Origin: Lawsonibacter sp.
GTDB taxonomy: Bacteria > Bacillota > Clostridia > Oscillospirales > Oscillospiraceae
Reading direction: 5' to 3'
Assembly: GCA_022798155.1 (NCBI GenBank)
Contig: JAAWLY010000062.1
Span: 1-12,337 of the forward strand
Length of the DNA stretch: 12,337 bases
How positions within the stretch are numbered: position 1 is the first letter of the stretch; each line of letters starts with the position of its first letter. The position numbers were made by a program, and so were the translations under genes. Shown piece by piece: positions 6,718 to 12,337 of this stretch. The notes under the pieces were generated by a model. The model was not told the DNA's origin and did no database searches. It saw only the letters and a program-made list of their open reading frames with translations.

Positions 6718-8298
6718 CTATCCTCCTGCCACCGCCTCGGCCACCCGGATGCCGTCCACGGCGGCAGAGACGATGCCCCCGGCGTAGCCCGCCCCTTCGC
6801 CGCAGGGATAGAGCCCCCGCAATGACGACTGGTAATTTTCGTCTCGCAAAATACGCACCGGCGAGGAGGACCGGGTCTCCACCCCGGTGAGGACGGCGTC
6901 CGGGTGGGCAAAGCCCCGGAGCTTCCGGTCCAGCAGGGGGAGGGCGCCCCGCAGGGTATCTGTCACGCAGCCGGGCAGGCAGGGGGACAGATCGGTCCAG
7001 GCCACCCCGGGGCGGTAGGTGGGCAGAACAGCCCCCGGCCCCTCAGAGCTCTGGCCCAGCAGAAAGTCCTCCACCCGCTGGACGGGGGCCGCAAACCCGC
7101 CGCCCCCCAGCGTGAACGCCGCCCGCTCCCACTGCTGCTGGAACCGGACCCCGGAGAGCACGTCCTCCCCGGGGAAGTCCTCCGGCCCCACCCCCACCAG
7201 CAGGCCGCCGTTGATGTTCTCCCCGTCCCGGGCGCGGCAGCTCATGCCGTTGGTGACCAGGCCCCCCCGCTCCGAGGCGGCGGCCACCACCTCTCCCCCG
7301 GGACAGACGCAGAAGGTGAAGGCCGACCGGCCCGAGGGCAGATGGCAGGCCAGCTTATAGTCGGAGGGGGGCAGCCTGTCCCAGGCGGGGCCGTACTGCC
7401 GCAGGCTGATGTCCCGCTGCTTGTGCTCGATGCGCACCCCCACGGCGAATTTTTTTTGCTCCATAGGCACCCCCGCCCGCTGGAGCATGGCGAAGGTGTC
7501 TCGGGCGGAGTGGCCGGGGGCCAACACCACCGCGTCAGCGGCCAGAAGGCAGCGCCCCGCCGGCCCCTCCACCTCCACCCCGGCCAGCGCCCCGCTGCTC
7601 ACCGTCAGGCCGGTGAGCCGGTGGCCGAAGCGCACGTCGCACCCCAGGGCAATCAGCTCCTTCCGGATGGCCTTCACCACCTCCCGGAGCACGTCGGTGC
7701 CGATGTGGGGCTTGTGGGAGTACTTCACGTCGGCGGGGGCCCCGGCCTCCACCAGGGTGTCCAGCACGGCGGAGATGCGCGCGTCGTGGGTGCCGGTGGT
7801 CAGCTTGCCGTCGGAGAAGGTACCCGCGCCCCCCTCGCCGAACTGGACGTTGGAACCCTCGTCCAGCTTGCCCGTGACCCAGAAGTCCCCCACGTCCAGC
7901 GTGCGCCGGTCCACGTCCTGCCCCCGCTCCAGCACCACGCAGGGCAGGCCGCTGCGGGCCAGAAACAGGGCGGCGAACAGCCCCGCCGGGCCCATCCCCA
8001 CCACCACCGGGGGCAGGGAGGAGCGCCGCCTCACCGCCGGGAAAGTATAGGGAACCCGCTCCACCAGCGTGACGTGATTCCCGGGGGCGCGTCTCACCGC
8101 CGCCCCCTCGTCGGGCAGGGAGAGCTCCACGGTGTACACGTAGTGGACGTCCTGCTTCTTCCGGGCGTCGATGGACTGCCGGACGATCTTCAGCTCCCCC
8201 AGCTCCCCCGGGCGCACCCCCAGCTCCCGCGCCGCCCGCCGGCGCAGCTGGTCCATACCGCCCCCCACCGGCAGGGGGATGTTTCCGATTCGTACCAT
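6718..8298 (-). CDS. COG2509-type NAD(P)/FAD-dependent oxidoreductase
   Basis: A 526-residue cytoplasmic flavoprotein of unknown physiological role. The N-terminal 90 residues form a small alpha/beta domain (RRAARELGVRPGELGELKIVRQSIDARKKQD...HYVYTVEL), a hallmark of this uncharacterised FAD-dependent dehydrogenase family. The Rossmann dinucleotide-binding motif GMGPAG lies at 101-106, followed by the acidic strand end VVLERG. The family signature FGEGGAGTFSDGKL lies at 153-166. A typical C-terminal flavin-binding segment, CGEGAGYAGGIVSAAVDGIRVAEAV, closes the protein. The start at 8298 is preferred over an in-frame ATG 12 codons upstream because AAGGAGGG lies 7 bases before it and the family sequence begins with MVRIGNIPL. 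Substrate and electron acceptor are unknown. It is upstream of spoVT on the same strand with no clear terminator between, so read-through is possible. Confidence 0.92.
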   Translation of the reverse strand: MVRIGNIPLPVGGGMDQLRRRAARELGVRPGELGELKIVRQSIDARKKQDVHYVYTVELSLPDEGAAVRRAPGNHVTLVERVPYTFPAVRRRSSLPPVVVGMGPAGLFAALFLARSGLPCVVLERGQDVDRRTLDVGDFWVTGKLDEGSNVQFGEGGAGTFSDGKLTTGTHDARISAVLDTLVEAGAPADVKYSHKPHIGTDVLREVVKAIRKELIALGCDVRFGHRLTGLTVSSGALAGVEVEGPAGRCLLAADAVVLAPGHSARDTFAMLQRAGVPMEQKKFAVGVRIEHKQRDISLRQYGPAWDRLPPSDYKLACHLPSGRSAFTFCVCPGGEVVAAASERGGLVTNGMSCRARDGENINGGLLVGVGPEDFPGEDVLSGVRFQQQWERAAFTLGGGGFAAPVQRVEDFLLGQSSEGPGAVLPTYRPGVAWTDLSPCLPGCVTDTLRGALPLLDRKLRGFAHPDAVLTGVETRSSSPVRILRDENYQSSLRGLYPCGEGAGYAGGIVSAAVDGIRVAEAVAGG

Positions 8299-8322
8299 GG
8301 GCCGTCCCTCCTTTTCCCTGCC

Positions 8323-8351
8323 ATTGTAGCACAAAACCCAGCCTGTTGGAA
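8323..8351 (-). promoter_or_regulatory. Candidate housekeeping promoter of the FAD oxidoreductase gene
   Basis: On the - strand TGCTACAAT gives a -10 of TACAAT (8328-8323; 5 of 6 consensus bases) with the extended -10 dinucleotide TG. At a spacing of 17 the -35 would be TTCCAA (8351-8346), only 3 of 6. Extended -10 promoters tolerate weak -35 boxes. Transcription would start near 8316, about 18 bases before the start codon. Confidence 0.45.
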
Positions 8352-8424
8352 CCCCCCTCTGGCCGCTGCACGGCCCTTTCCTCGCTCTCCGTCCACTTTT
8401 TTCGACATTTTTTTACAGTTTCCC

Positions 8425-8453
8425 TTGTCTTACCCCCATCTATCCTCCATAGT
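8425..8453 (+). promoter_or_regulatory. Weak candidate promoter of the integrase gene
   Basis: TTGTCT (8425-8430), a 17-base spacer and CATAGT (8448-8453) match 4 of 6 bases at each box. It would leave a leader of about 85 bases. The 8335-8545 gap is T-rich in its first half (runs of 6 and 7 T near 8397-8414) and holds a small GC hairpin, CCCCCA(8472-8477)/TGGGGG(8483-8488), that would fall inside the leader. Nothing coding is visible in the gap. Confidence 0.3.
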
Positions 8454-8545
8454 CTATTTCAGGATGTCTTTCCCCCAACGGGTGGGGGAGGCTTCCTGCG
8501 GCGGCGCCATCCGTCAGATAGAAAAAGATATGGAGGTAAAAAATT

Positions 8546-9676
8546 ATGGCAAGAAAGACAGTGGAGCGCAACATTTCCTATGACGATGTCCGGAAACTCT
8601 ACTACGTGAGCATGGATCTGGGCAAGGACAAGGACGGCAAGCGGATGAAGCGCTACCAGACCTACCGCACCCTACACGCCGCCCGGGCCGGCCTGCGCAG
8701 TTTCCTCACCCACCGGGAGGAGGAGCTGCGCACCCCCCGCCACGACCTGACCCTGGCCGACTGGCTGGAGAGCTGGATGGACAACATCGTCCGGCCCACC
8801 CGGGCGGAGACCACGGTGTATGGCTACCAGAAGATTATCGACAACCACATTCTCCCCGCCCTGGGCCATATCCCCCTGCTCAAGCTCACCCCCATGGACA
8901 TCCAGCAGTACTACATCCAGGTCCAGCAGAGCGCCAATCTGTCTTCCAACACCCTGCGGCGGCACCACGATCTGCTCTCTTCCTCCCTGCGCTCGGCGGT
9001 GCGCCAGGACAAGCTGCTGCTCTCCCCCATGGACAAGGTGGAGCCCCCCCGGGCCAAGCAGAAGGAGGCCTCCTACTACCGTCCGGAGGAGCTCAAGCAG
9101 CTCTATGCCCTGGTGGTGGGCCACCCTCTGGAGCTGTGCGTCAAGCTGGCGGGCAGCCTGGGAATGCGCCGGGAGGAAATCTGCGGCCTGAAGTGGGAGT
9201 GCATCGACTACCAGCGCCAGCTGCTCTACATCCGGGAGGCCCGCACCGCCTTCGGGGCCACGGTGGTCCAGAAGGAAACCAAAAACCGCTCCTCCGTGCG
9301 CACCCTGTTCATCCCTGACGACGTGGCCACCCTGCTCCAGGCCGAACAGGCCAGGCAGAAGGAGCTGCTGCTCTCGGGGCGGCTGGAGGAGGCCAGCCAG
9401 TTCGTGGTGCTGGACCACAAGGGCCTGCCCTACTCCCCCAACGCCCTCTCCCTGGCCTTCACCCGGTTTGTACGCAAGCACAATCTGCCCCGCATCACCC
9501 TCCACGGCCTGCGCCACTCCTTCGCCACCGTGGCCTCCTTCCAGGGGGTCCCCCTGTTCGACATCGGCAAGGCCCTGGGCCACTCCACCCCCGCCACCAC
9601 CGGCAAGATCTACACCCACCTGGTAGACCACACCCATGAGGACACCTTGCTCAAGGTGTCTGACGCGCTGAAGTAA
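8546..9676 (+). CDS. Tyrosine recombinase / phage-type integrase
   Basis: A 376-residue site-specific recombinase that would cut and rejoin DNA through a 3'-phosphotyrosine intermediate. Residues 1-60 (ARKTVERNISYDD...GKDKDGKRMKRYQTYRT) look like an arm-type DNA-binding domain, as in Tn916- and phage-type integrases. Residues about 67-165 are the helical core-binding domain (LTLADWLESWMDNIVRPTRAETTVYGYQKI). The catalytic domain keeps the full set: R208 in LGMRREEICGL, the KETKNRSS lysine hairpin, H320 and R323 in HGLRHSFAT, H346 in LGHST, and the nucleophile Y356 in GKIYTHLVD. It therefore looks active. GGAGG at 8532-8536 supports the ATG at 8546. There is no excisionase, relaxase, replication or cargo gene beside it, and no tRNA gene in the window. 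Its base composition matches the neighbours, so any acquisition is old or from a related host. Confidence 0.93.
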   Translation: MARKTVERNISYDDVRKLYYVSMDLGKDKDGKRMKRYQTYRTLHAARAGLRSFLTHREEELRTPRHDLTLADWLESWMDNIVRPTRAETTVYGYQKIIDNHILPALGHIPLLKLTPMDIQQYYIQVQQSANLSSNTLRRHHDLLSSSLRSAVRQDKLLLSPMDKVEPPRAKQKEASYYRPEELKQLYALVVGHPLELCVKLAGSLGMRREEICGLKWECIDYQRQLLYIREARTAFGATVVQKETKNRSSVRTLFIPDDVATLLQAEQARQKELLLSGRLEEASQFVVLDHKGLPYSPNALSLAFTRFVRKHNLPRITLHGLRHSFATVASFQGVPLFDIGKALGHSTPATTGKIYTHLVDHTHEDTLLKVSDALK

Positions 9677-9683
9677 AGCAGCA

Positions 9684-9716
9684 GGCCCCCGGCTCCCCCA
9701 AAGGGGGCCGGGGGCC
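9684..9716. terminator. GC-rich hairpin between convergent integrase and half-MATE genes
   Basis: GGCCCCCGG (9684-9692) pairs with CCGGGGGCC (9708-9716). Inside, after a 2-base CT bulge, CCCCC (9695-9699) pairs with GGGGG (9703-9707) around an AAA loop. It begins 7 bases after the integrase stop and ends 7 bases before the end of the MATE gene. There is no U-tract on either side, so it would act as a very stable barrier hairpin rather than a classical intrinsic terminator. Confidence 0.65.
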
Positions 9717-9723
9717 AAAGACG

Positions 9724-10377
9724 TCACCCTTTCAGCTCCTTCCGGGCCAGAGCGCTCCAAAAGGCCACTACGCCCACCCAGCCCAGCCCGGTGGCCAGGG
9801 CGGCCCCCGCCACCCCTATCCGGGGCACCAGCGCCAGGTCCAGCCCCAGGTTGGCCCCCATGGACAGGGCGAGGAAAAACAGAGCCGCCCGAGTGCTGCC
9901 CACCGAACGCAGCACCGACGAGGCCAGGTGGTAGGCAAAAGCGGCGGGAAAGCCCAGAAAGATGATGCGCAGATAGTCCAGGGCGCAGGCGGCCACGCCG
10001 GCGGGGGTGTGCAGCGCGCAGAGCAGTCCGGGCAGCGCCAGCAGGCCCAGCCCGGTGAGCAGCAGCGACGCCCCCGCGCCAAAGGCGCCGGCCAGGAAAA
10101 AGTCCCGGCGGAAGGAGGACTCGTCCCCCGCCCCGTAGAACTGGGACAGCAGCACCCCCACTCCCTCACACCCCCCGCTGATAAGGAACAGGAACAGGTT
10201 CATCACCGACCCGGCCACCCCCACCGCCCCAAAGGCGGCCTGCCCCACAAAGCGGCCCACAATCACCGCGTCCACGGCGTTGTACAGCTGCTGGAGGATG
10301 TTGCCCGCCAGCAGGGGCGCGGATAAGGCAATCAGCTGCCGGTGGATATTGCCCTGGGTCAGCCGGGCGTTGCTCAT
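9724..10377 (-). CDS. Half-length MATE-family transporter (N-terminal lobe only)
   Basis: A 217-residue membrane protein. It begins like a normal MATE (multidrug and toxin extrusion) transporter, with 'LTQGNIHRQLIALSAPLLAGNILQQLYNAVDAVIVGRFVG' and a conserved 'GGCEGVGVLLSQFYGAGDE' region after the second helix. About six membrane segments follow, the last two being FFLALSMGANLGLDLALV and VAGAALATGLGWVGVVAFWSAL, then RKELKG and a stop. Family members are about 440-460 residues with twelve helices, so the C-terminal lobe is missing. No continuation is visible in any frame before the convergent integrase gene. The frame itself is undamaged. The start at 10377 is chosen because AAAGGAG lies 8 bases upstream; in-frame ATGs further upstream add residues unlike MATE sequence. 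It could be a truncated remnant or a six-helix half transporter that dimerises. The divergent LysR gene is its likely regulator. Confidence 0.82.
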   Translation of the reverse strand: MSNARLTQGNIHRQLIALSAPLLAGNILQQLYNAVDAVIVGRFVGQAAFGAVGVAGSVMNLFLFLISGGCEGVGVLLSQFYGAGDESSFRRDFFLAGAFGAGASLLLTGLGLLALPGLLCALHTPAGVAACALDYLRIIFLGFPAAFAYHLASSVLRSVGSTRAALFFLALSMGANLGLDLALVPRIGVAGAALATGLGWVGVVAFWSALARKELKG

Positions 10378-10481
10378 CCGACTCACTCCTTTCGTAAGCC
10401 CCATTTGACAGGGGCTCCAGATCCCCACCCCAAAGCCTCCTCTGCCAAAGGGGCCTTTTCTCCGGGGGATTTCTCTACTCC

Positions 10482-10510
10482 ACTATATCAGGGGAAACTT
10501 CCCTTGTAAA
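10482..10510 (-). promoter_or_regulatory. Promoter of the half-MATE gene
   Basis: On the - strand TTTACA (10510-10505; 5 of 6) is followed by 17 bases and TATAGT (10487-10482; 5 of 6), with the extended -10 TG at 10490-10489. Transcription would start near 10475, giving a leader of about 98 bases. The -35 overlaps the -35 of the divergent lysR promoter. Confidence 0.72.
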
Positions 10511-10530
10511 ATGCCAATTTCCCTGATATA
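10484..10530. promoter_or_regulatory. Long inverted repeat spanning both divergent promoters, candidate LysR operator
   Basis: TATATCAGGG (10484-10493) and CCCTGATATA (10521-10530) form a perfect 10-bp inverted repeat separated by 27 bases. Each arm contains the start of one -10 box together with its TG extension. A second, tight inverted repeat, GGGAA-AC-TTCCC (10492-10503), adjoins the left arm. This is the expected position for a LysR-type regulator that controls a divergent target and itself. Confidence 0.6.
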
Positions 10531-10532
10531 AT
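10504..10532 (+). promoter_or_regulatory. Promoter of the lysR-type gene
   Basis: TTGTAA (10504-10509) is followed by exactly 17 bases and a perfect TATAAT (10527-10532), with an extended -10 TG at 10524-10525. Transcription would start near 10539, about 29 bases before the start codon, with AAGGGG at about 10554-10559 as ribosome binding site. Confidence 0.8.
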
Positions 10533-10550
10533 ATAACATATCCATTATAT
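10526..10550. promoter_or_regulatory. T-N11-A type palindrome over the lysR transcription start
   Basis: ATATAAT (10526-10532) and ATTATAT (10544-10550) are perfect inverted repeats separated by 11 bases, the geometry of LysR-type T-N11-A boxes. It covers the lysR -10 and start site, so binding here would repress lysR. The AT-rich sequence means part of the symmetry could be fortuitous. Confidence 0.4.
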
Positions 10551-10567
10551 TTCAAGGGGCTGATTCC

Positions 10568-11494
10568 ATGACCCAGCAGGGCATTGAGGTCTTTCTTACG
10601 GTGGCGCGGCTGGGCAGCGTCTCGGCGGCGGCCCAGGCGCTGTACATCACCCAGCCGGCGGTCAGCCGACATCTCCAGGCACTGGAGGAGGACCTGGGCT
10701 GTCCTCTGGTGCTCCGGGGGCGGGGACAGCGCCAGGTGGAACTGACCGACCAGGGGCGGGACTTTGTCCAGGTGGCGGAGAAGTGGCGGATGGTGTGGCA
10801 GGAGGCCCGGGAGGTGGCCGCCCAGGACCGGAAGCAGACCCTGCGGGTGGCGTCGGTGGGCAGCCTGGTGTCCAGCCTGCTGCCCCCGGTGCTCCGGGAC
10901 TTTCTCACCCCCGGCCGCACCCTCTCCTTCCACAACTACCACTCCCGCGAGGCCTACGACTACGTGGCCCAGGGGCTGACGGACATCGCGCTCATCTCCG
11001 ACCACATGTACCACCCCCAGGTGGAGACCGTCCCCGCCTTCCGTACCGCCATGGTTCTCCTCACCGGCCCTGTGCTGGACCTGCCCCGGGTGGTCCACCC
11101 CTCCCAGCTGGACCCGGCCAAAGAGCTGCGCCTGCCCTGGAACCCGGAGTACGACCTGTGGCACTCCTTCTGGTTCCGGGCCTCGGCGGCCCCCCGGGCG
11201 GAGCTGGACCAGATGCGGCTGCTGGAGGAATTTTTCCGCTGGCAGGACAGCTGGCCAGACAGCTGGGCGGTGGCCCCCGCTCTGGTGGCCGTCCCCATGG
11301 CCCGGCGGCTGGGGCTCACCGTCCGCACCCTGGACAGCGGCCCCGCCGACGAGATTATCTACTACCTTCTGGGCCCCCGGCGGAAGCAGGGGCTGACCCG
11401 GGCCTTTCTGGACTGTCTGGACCGGGAGCTGCAAAGGCGCCCGGAGGCGCAGTCGCTGCTATCCGCCCCACTTGCGAAATCCGTCCAAATGTAG
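10568..11494 (+). CDS. LysR-family transcriptional regulator
   Basis: A 308-residue regulator of typical LysR length. Residues about 1-60 form the winged helix-turn-helix (GIEVFLTVARLGSVSAAAQALYITQPAVSRHLQALEEDLGCPLVLR), close to the family consensus. From about residue 90 (QTLRVASVGSLVSSLLPPVLRDFL) an effector-binding domain of two periplasmic-binding-protein-like lobes follows, including 'GLTDIALISD' where family members read 'G..DlgI...'. The inducer cannot be told from sequence. The gene is divergent from the half-MATE gene with interlocked promoters, so that gene and lysR itself are the likely targets. The last codons contain the -35 box and spacer of the promoter for the downstream GH13 gene, which is therefore not necessarily in the same transcript. 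There is no evident terminator after the stop, so read-through into GH13 is possible. Confidence 0.93.
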   Translation: MTQQGIEVFLTVARLGSVSAAAQALYITQPAVSRHLQALEEDLGCPLVLRGRGQRQVELTDQGRDFVQVAEKWRMVWQEAREVAAQDRKQTLRVASVGSLVSSLLPPVLRDFLTPGRTLSFHNYHSREAYDYVAQGLTDIALISDHMYHPQVETVPAFRTAMVLLTGPVLDLPRVVHPSQLDPAKELRLPWNPEYDLWHSFWFRASAAPRAELDQMRLLEEFFRWQDSWPDSWAVAPALVAVPMARRLGLTVRTLDSGPADEIIYYLLGPRRKQGLTRAFLDCLDRELQRRPEAQSLLSAPLAKSVQM

Positions 11495-11500
11495 TATGAT
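11472..11500 (+). promoter_or_regulatory. Promoter of the GH13 gene, embedded in the lysR 3' end
   Basis: TTGCGA (11472-11477; 4 of 6) is followed by exactly 17 bases and TATGAT (11495-11500; 5 of 6). The -10 begins on the base after the lysR stop codon. Transcription would start near 11507, about 39 bases before the GH13 start codon. Confidence 0.6.
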
Positions 11501-11545
11501 GGTCGTGTCAACAAATCGCCCCTTTGGGCAAAGGAGAGATTCTTT

Positions 11546-12337
11546 ATGTGGTTTGACCAAACAGTTATCTATCAAATTTACCCCCTGGGCCTGTGCGGCG
11601 CGCCGGCGGAGAACGACGGCAAGACGGAGCATCGTATCCTGCGCCTGCTGTCCTGGGTGGAGCATATCAAAAAGACCGGGGCGGACACCGTGCTGCTCAA
11701 CCCGGTATTTGACAGTGACCGCCACGGCTACGACACCCGAGACTACTTCCACTTGGACCCCCGCCTGGGGACCGACGACGATTTTGCCCAGGTGTGCAAG
11801 GCTTTCCACGACGCCGGCATCCGGGTGATGCTGGACGGGGTGTTCAACCACGTGGGCCGGGGCTTCCGGGCCTTCCAGGACGTGCGGGATAAGCGGTGGG
11901 ACAGCCTCTATAAGGACTGGTTCAACCTGAACTTCGACGGCAACACCGAGTATAACGACGGCTTCTGGTACGAGGGCTGGGAGGGCCACAACGAGCTGGT
12001 GAAGCTCAACCTGTTCAACCCGGCGGTGGTGGAGCACCAGTTTGAGGCCATCCGCTCCTGGGTGGACCGCTTCGGGGTGGACGGCTTGCGGCTGGACGTG
12101 GCCTACTGCCTGCCCCCGGAGTACTTAAAACAGCTGCGCTCCTTCACCAATTCGCTGAAATCCGATTTCGTCCTCATGGGCGAGACCCTCCACGGCGACT
12201 ACAACCGCTGGATGGGGGACGATATGTGCCACTCAGTGACCAACTACGAGTGCTACAAGGGGCTGTGGTCCGCCTTCAACTCCATGAACATGTTCGAGAT
12301 CGGCCACTCCCTGGCCCGGCAGTTCGGCCCGGAGCAG
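11546..12337 (+). CDS. GH13 alpha-amylase-family glycosyl hydrolase (partial, runs off the window)
   Basis: 264 codons are visible and the gene is open at the window's right edge. The N-terminus MWFDQTVIYQIYPLGLCGAP is the first strand of the GH13 (beta/alpha)8 barrel, with no signal peptide and no N-terminal starch-binding domain, so the enzyme should act in the cytoplasm on imported maltodextrins or similar alpha-glucans. Conserved region I is DGVFNH (97-102). Region II is GLRLDVA, with R182 and the nucleophile D184. Region III is MGETLHG, with acid/base E213. Region IV, with the transition-state stabilising aspartate, lies beyond the window. The style resembles intracellular maltogenic amylases or neopullulanases of gut Clostridia, but the exact activity cannot be fixed from half a protein. 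GGAG at 11533-11536 lies 9 bases before the ATG. It has its own promoter at the lysR end. Confidence 0.93.
   Translation, partial: MWFDQTVIYQIYPLGLCGAPAENDGKTEHRILRLLSWVEHIKKTGADTVLLNPVFDSDRHGYDTRDYFHLDPRLGTDDDFAQVCKAFHDAGIRVMLDGVFNHVGRGFRAFQDVRDKRWDSLYKDWFNLNFDGNTEYNDGFWYEGWEGHNELVKLNLFNPAVVEHQFEAIRSWVDRFGVDGLRLDVAYCLPPEYLKQLRSFTNSLKSDFVLMGETLHGDYNRWMGDDMCHSVTNYECYKGLWSAFNSMNMFEIGHSLARQFGPEQ

Noticed and set aside
8299..8334. Twelve-codon N-terminal extension of the FAD oxidoreductase (ATG at 8334)
   Set aside because: The ATG at 8298 has a near-ideal AAGGAGGG at 7 bases, and the predicted -10 box (8323-8328) lies within the extension.
8472..8488. CCCCCA/TGGGGG hairpin upstream of the integrase as a terminator or attachment site
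   Set aside because: There is no U-tract, and no second copy of the sequence at the other side of the integrase that would support an att site.
6904..8583. 559-codon + strand frame across the FAD oxidoreductase
   Set aside because: It is proline/glutamine/histidine-rich, opposite a protein with strong motifs, and runs into the integrase start region in another frame.
1..12337. CRISPR arrays, tRNA or rRNA genes, toxin-antitoxin or defence systems
   Set aside because: Reading both strands showed no spaced direct repeats, no cloverleaf-like gene and no defence-type gene pair.

Overview
The window looks like chromosomal DNA of a GC-rich, spore-forming Clostridia, most like an Oscillospiraceae gut anaerobe (Flavonifractor, Lawsonibacter or Pseudoflavonifractor type). 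The basis is high GC with strong G/C third-position bias, a spoVT gene, a ClpE-type zinc-finger Clp ATPase, the truA / DUF5711-like / cvpA order, and AGGAGG-type ribosome binding sites. This assignment is inferred from gene content, not from a search.

Left part (1-5987, all + strand). The tail of an XRE-type regulator is followed after 4 bases by truA (tRNA pseudouridine synthase), a membrane-anchored DUF5711-like propeller protein, and a CvpA-family membrane protein. These are packed like one operon. After a 97-base gap comes a large ClpE-like AAA+ unfoldase with an N-terminal four-cysteine zinc finger, an unusually long acidic linker and an intact ClpP-docking tripeptide. A hairpin separates it from a poorly known DUF4304-like protein, which ends in a strong rho-independent terminator.

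Middle part (6036-8298, - strand). spoVT lies downstream of a COG2509-type FAD-dependent oxidoreductase. spoVT has its own promoter, which matches the forespore sigma-G/sigma-F consensus very well. The oxidoreductase has an extended -10 promoter.

Right part (8546-12337). A complete tyrosine recombinase stands alone, without excisionase or cargo genes. It converges across a GC-rich hairpin on a half-length MATE transporter gene that stops cleanly after about six membrane segments. The half MATE is divergent from a LysR-type regulator. Their two promoters are near mirror images, sharing the -35 region and carrying each -10 in an arm of an inverted repeat, as expected for a LysR regulator controlling both itself and its neighbour. 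A cytoplasmic GH13 alpha-glucan hydrolase with its own promoter starts right after lysR and runs off the window.

I see no CRISPR, rRNA, tRNA or obvious defence system, and no intergenic stretch longer than 300 bases. The least ordinary part is 8335-10570: orphan integrase, clean half-size MATE, and mirror-symmetric LysR/MATE promoter region.
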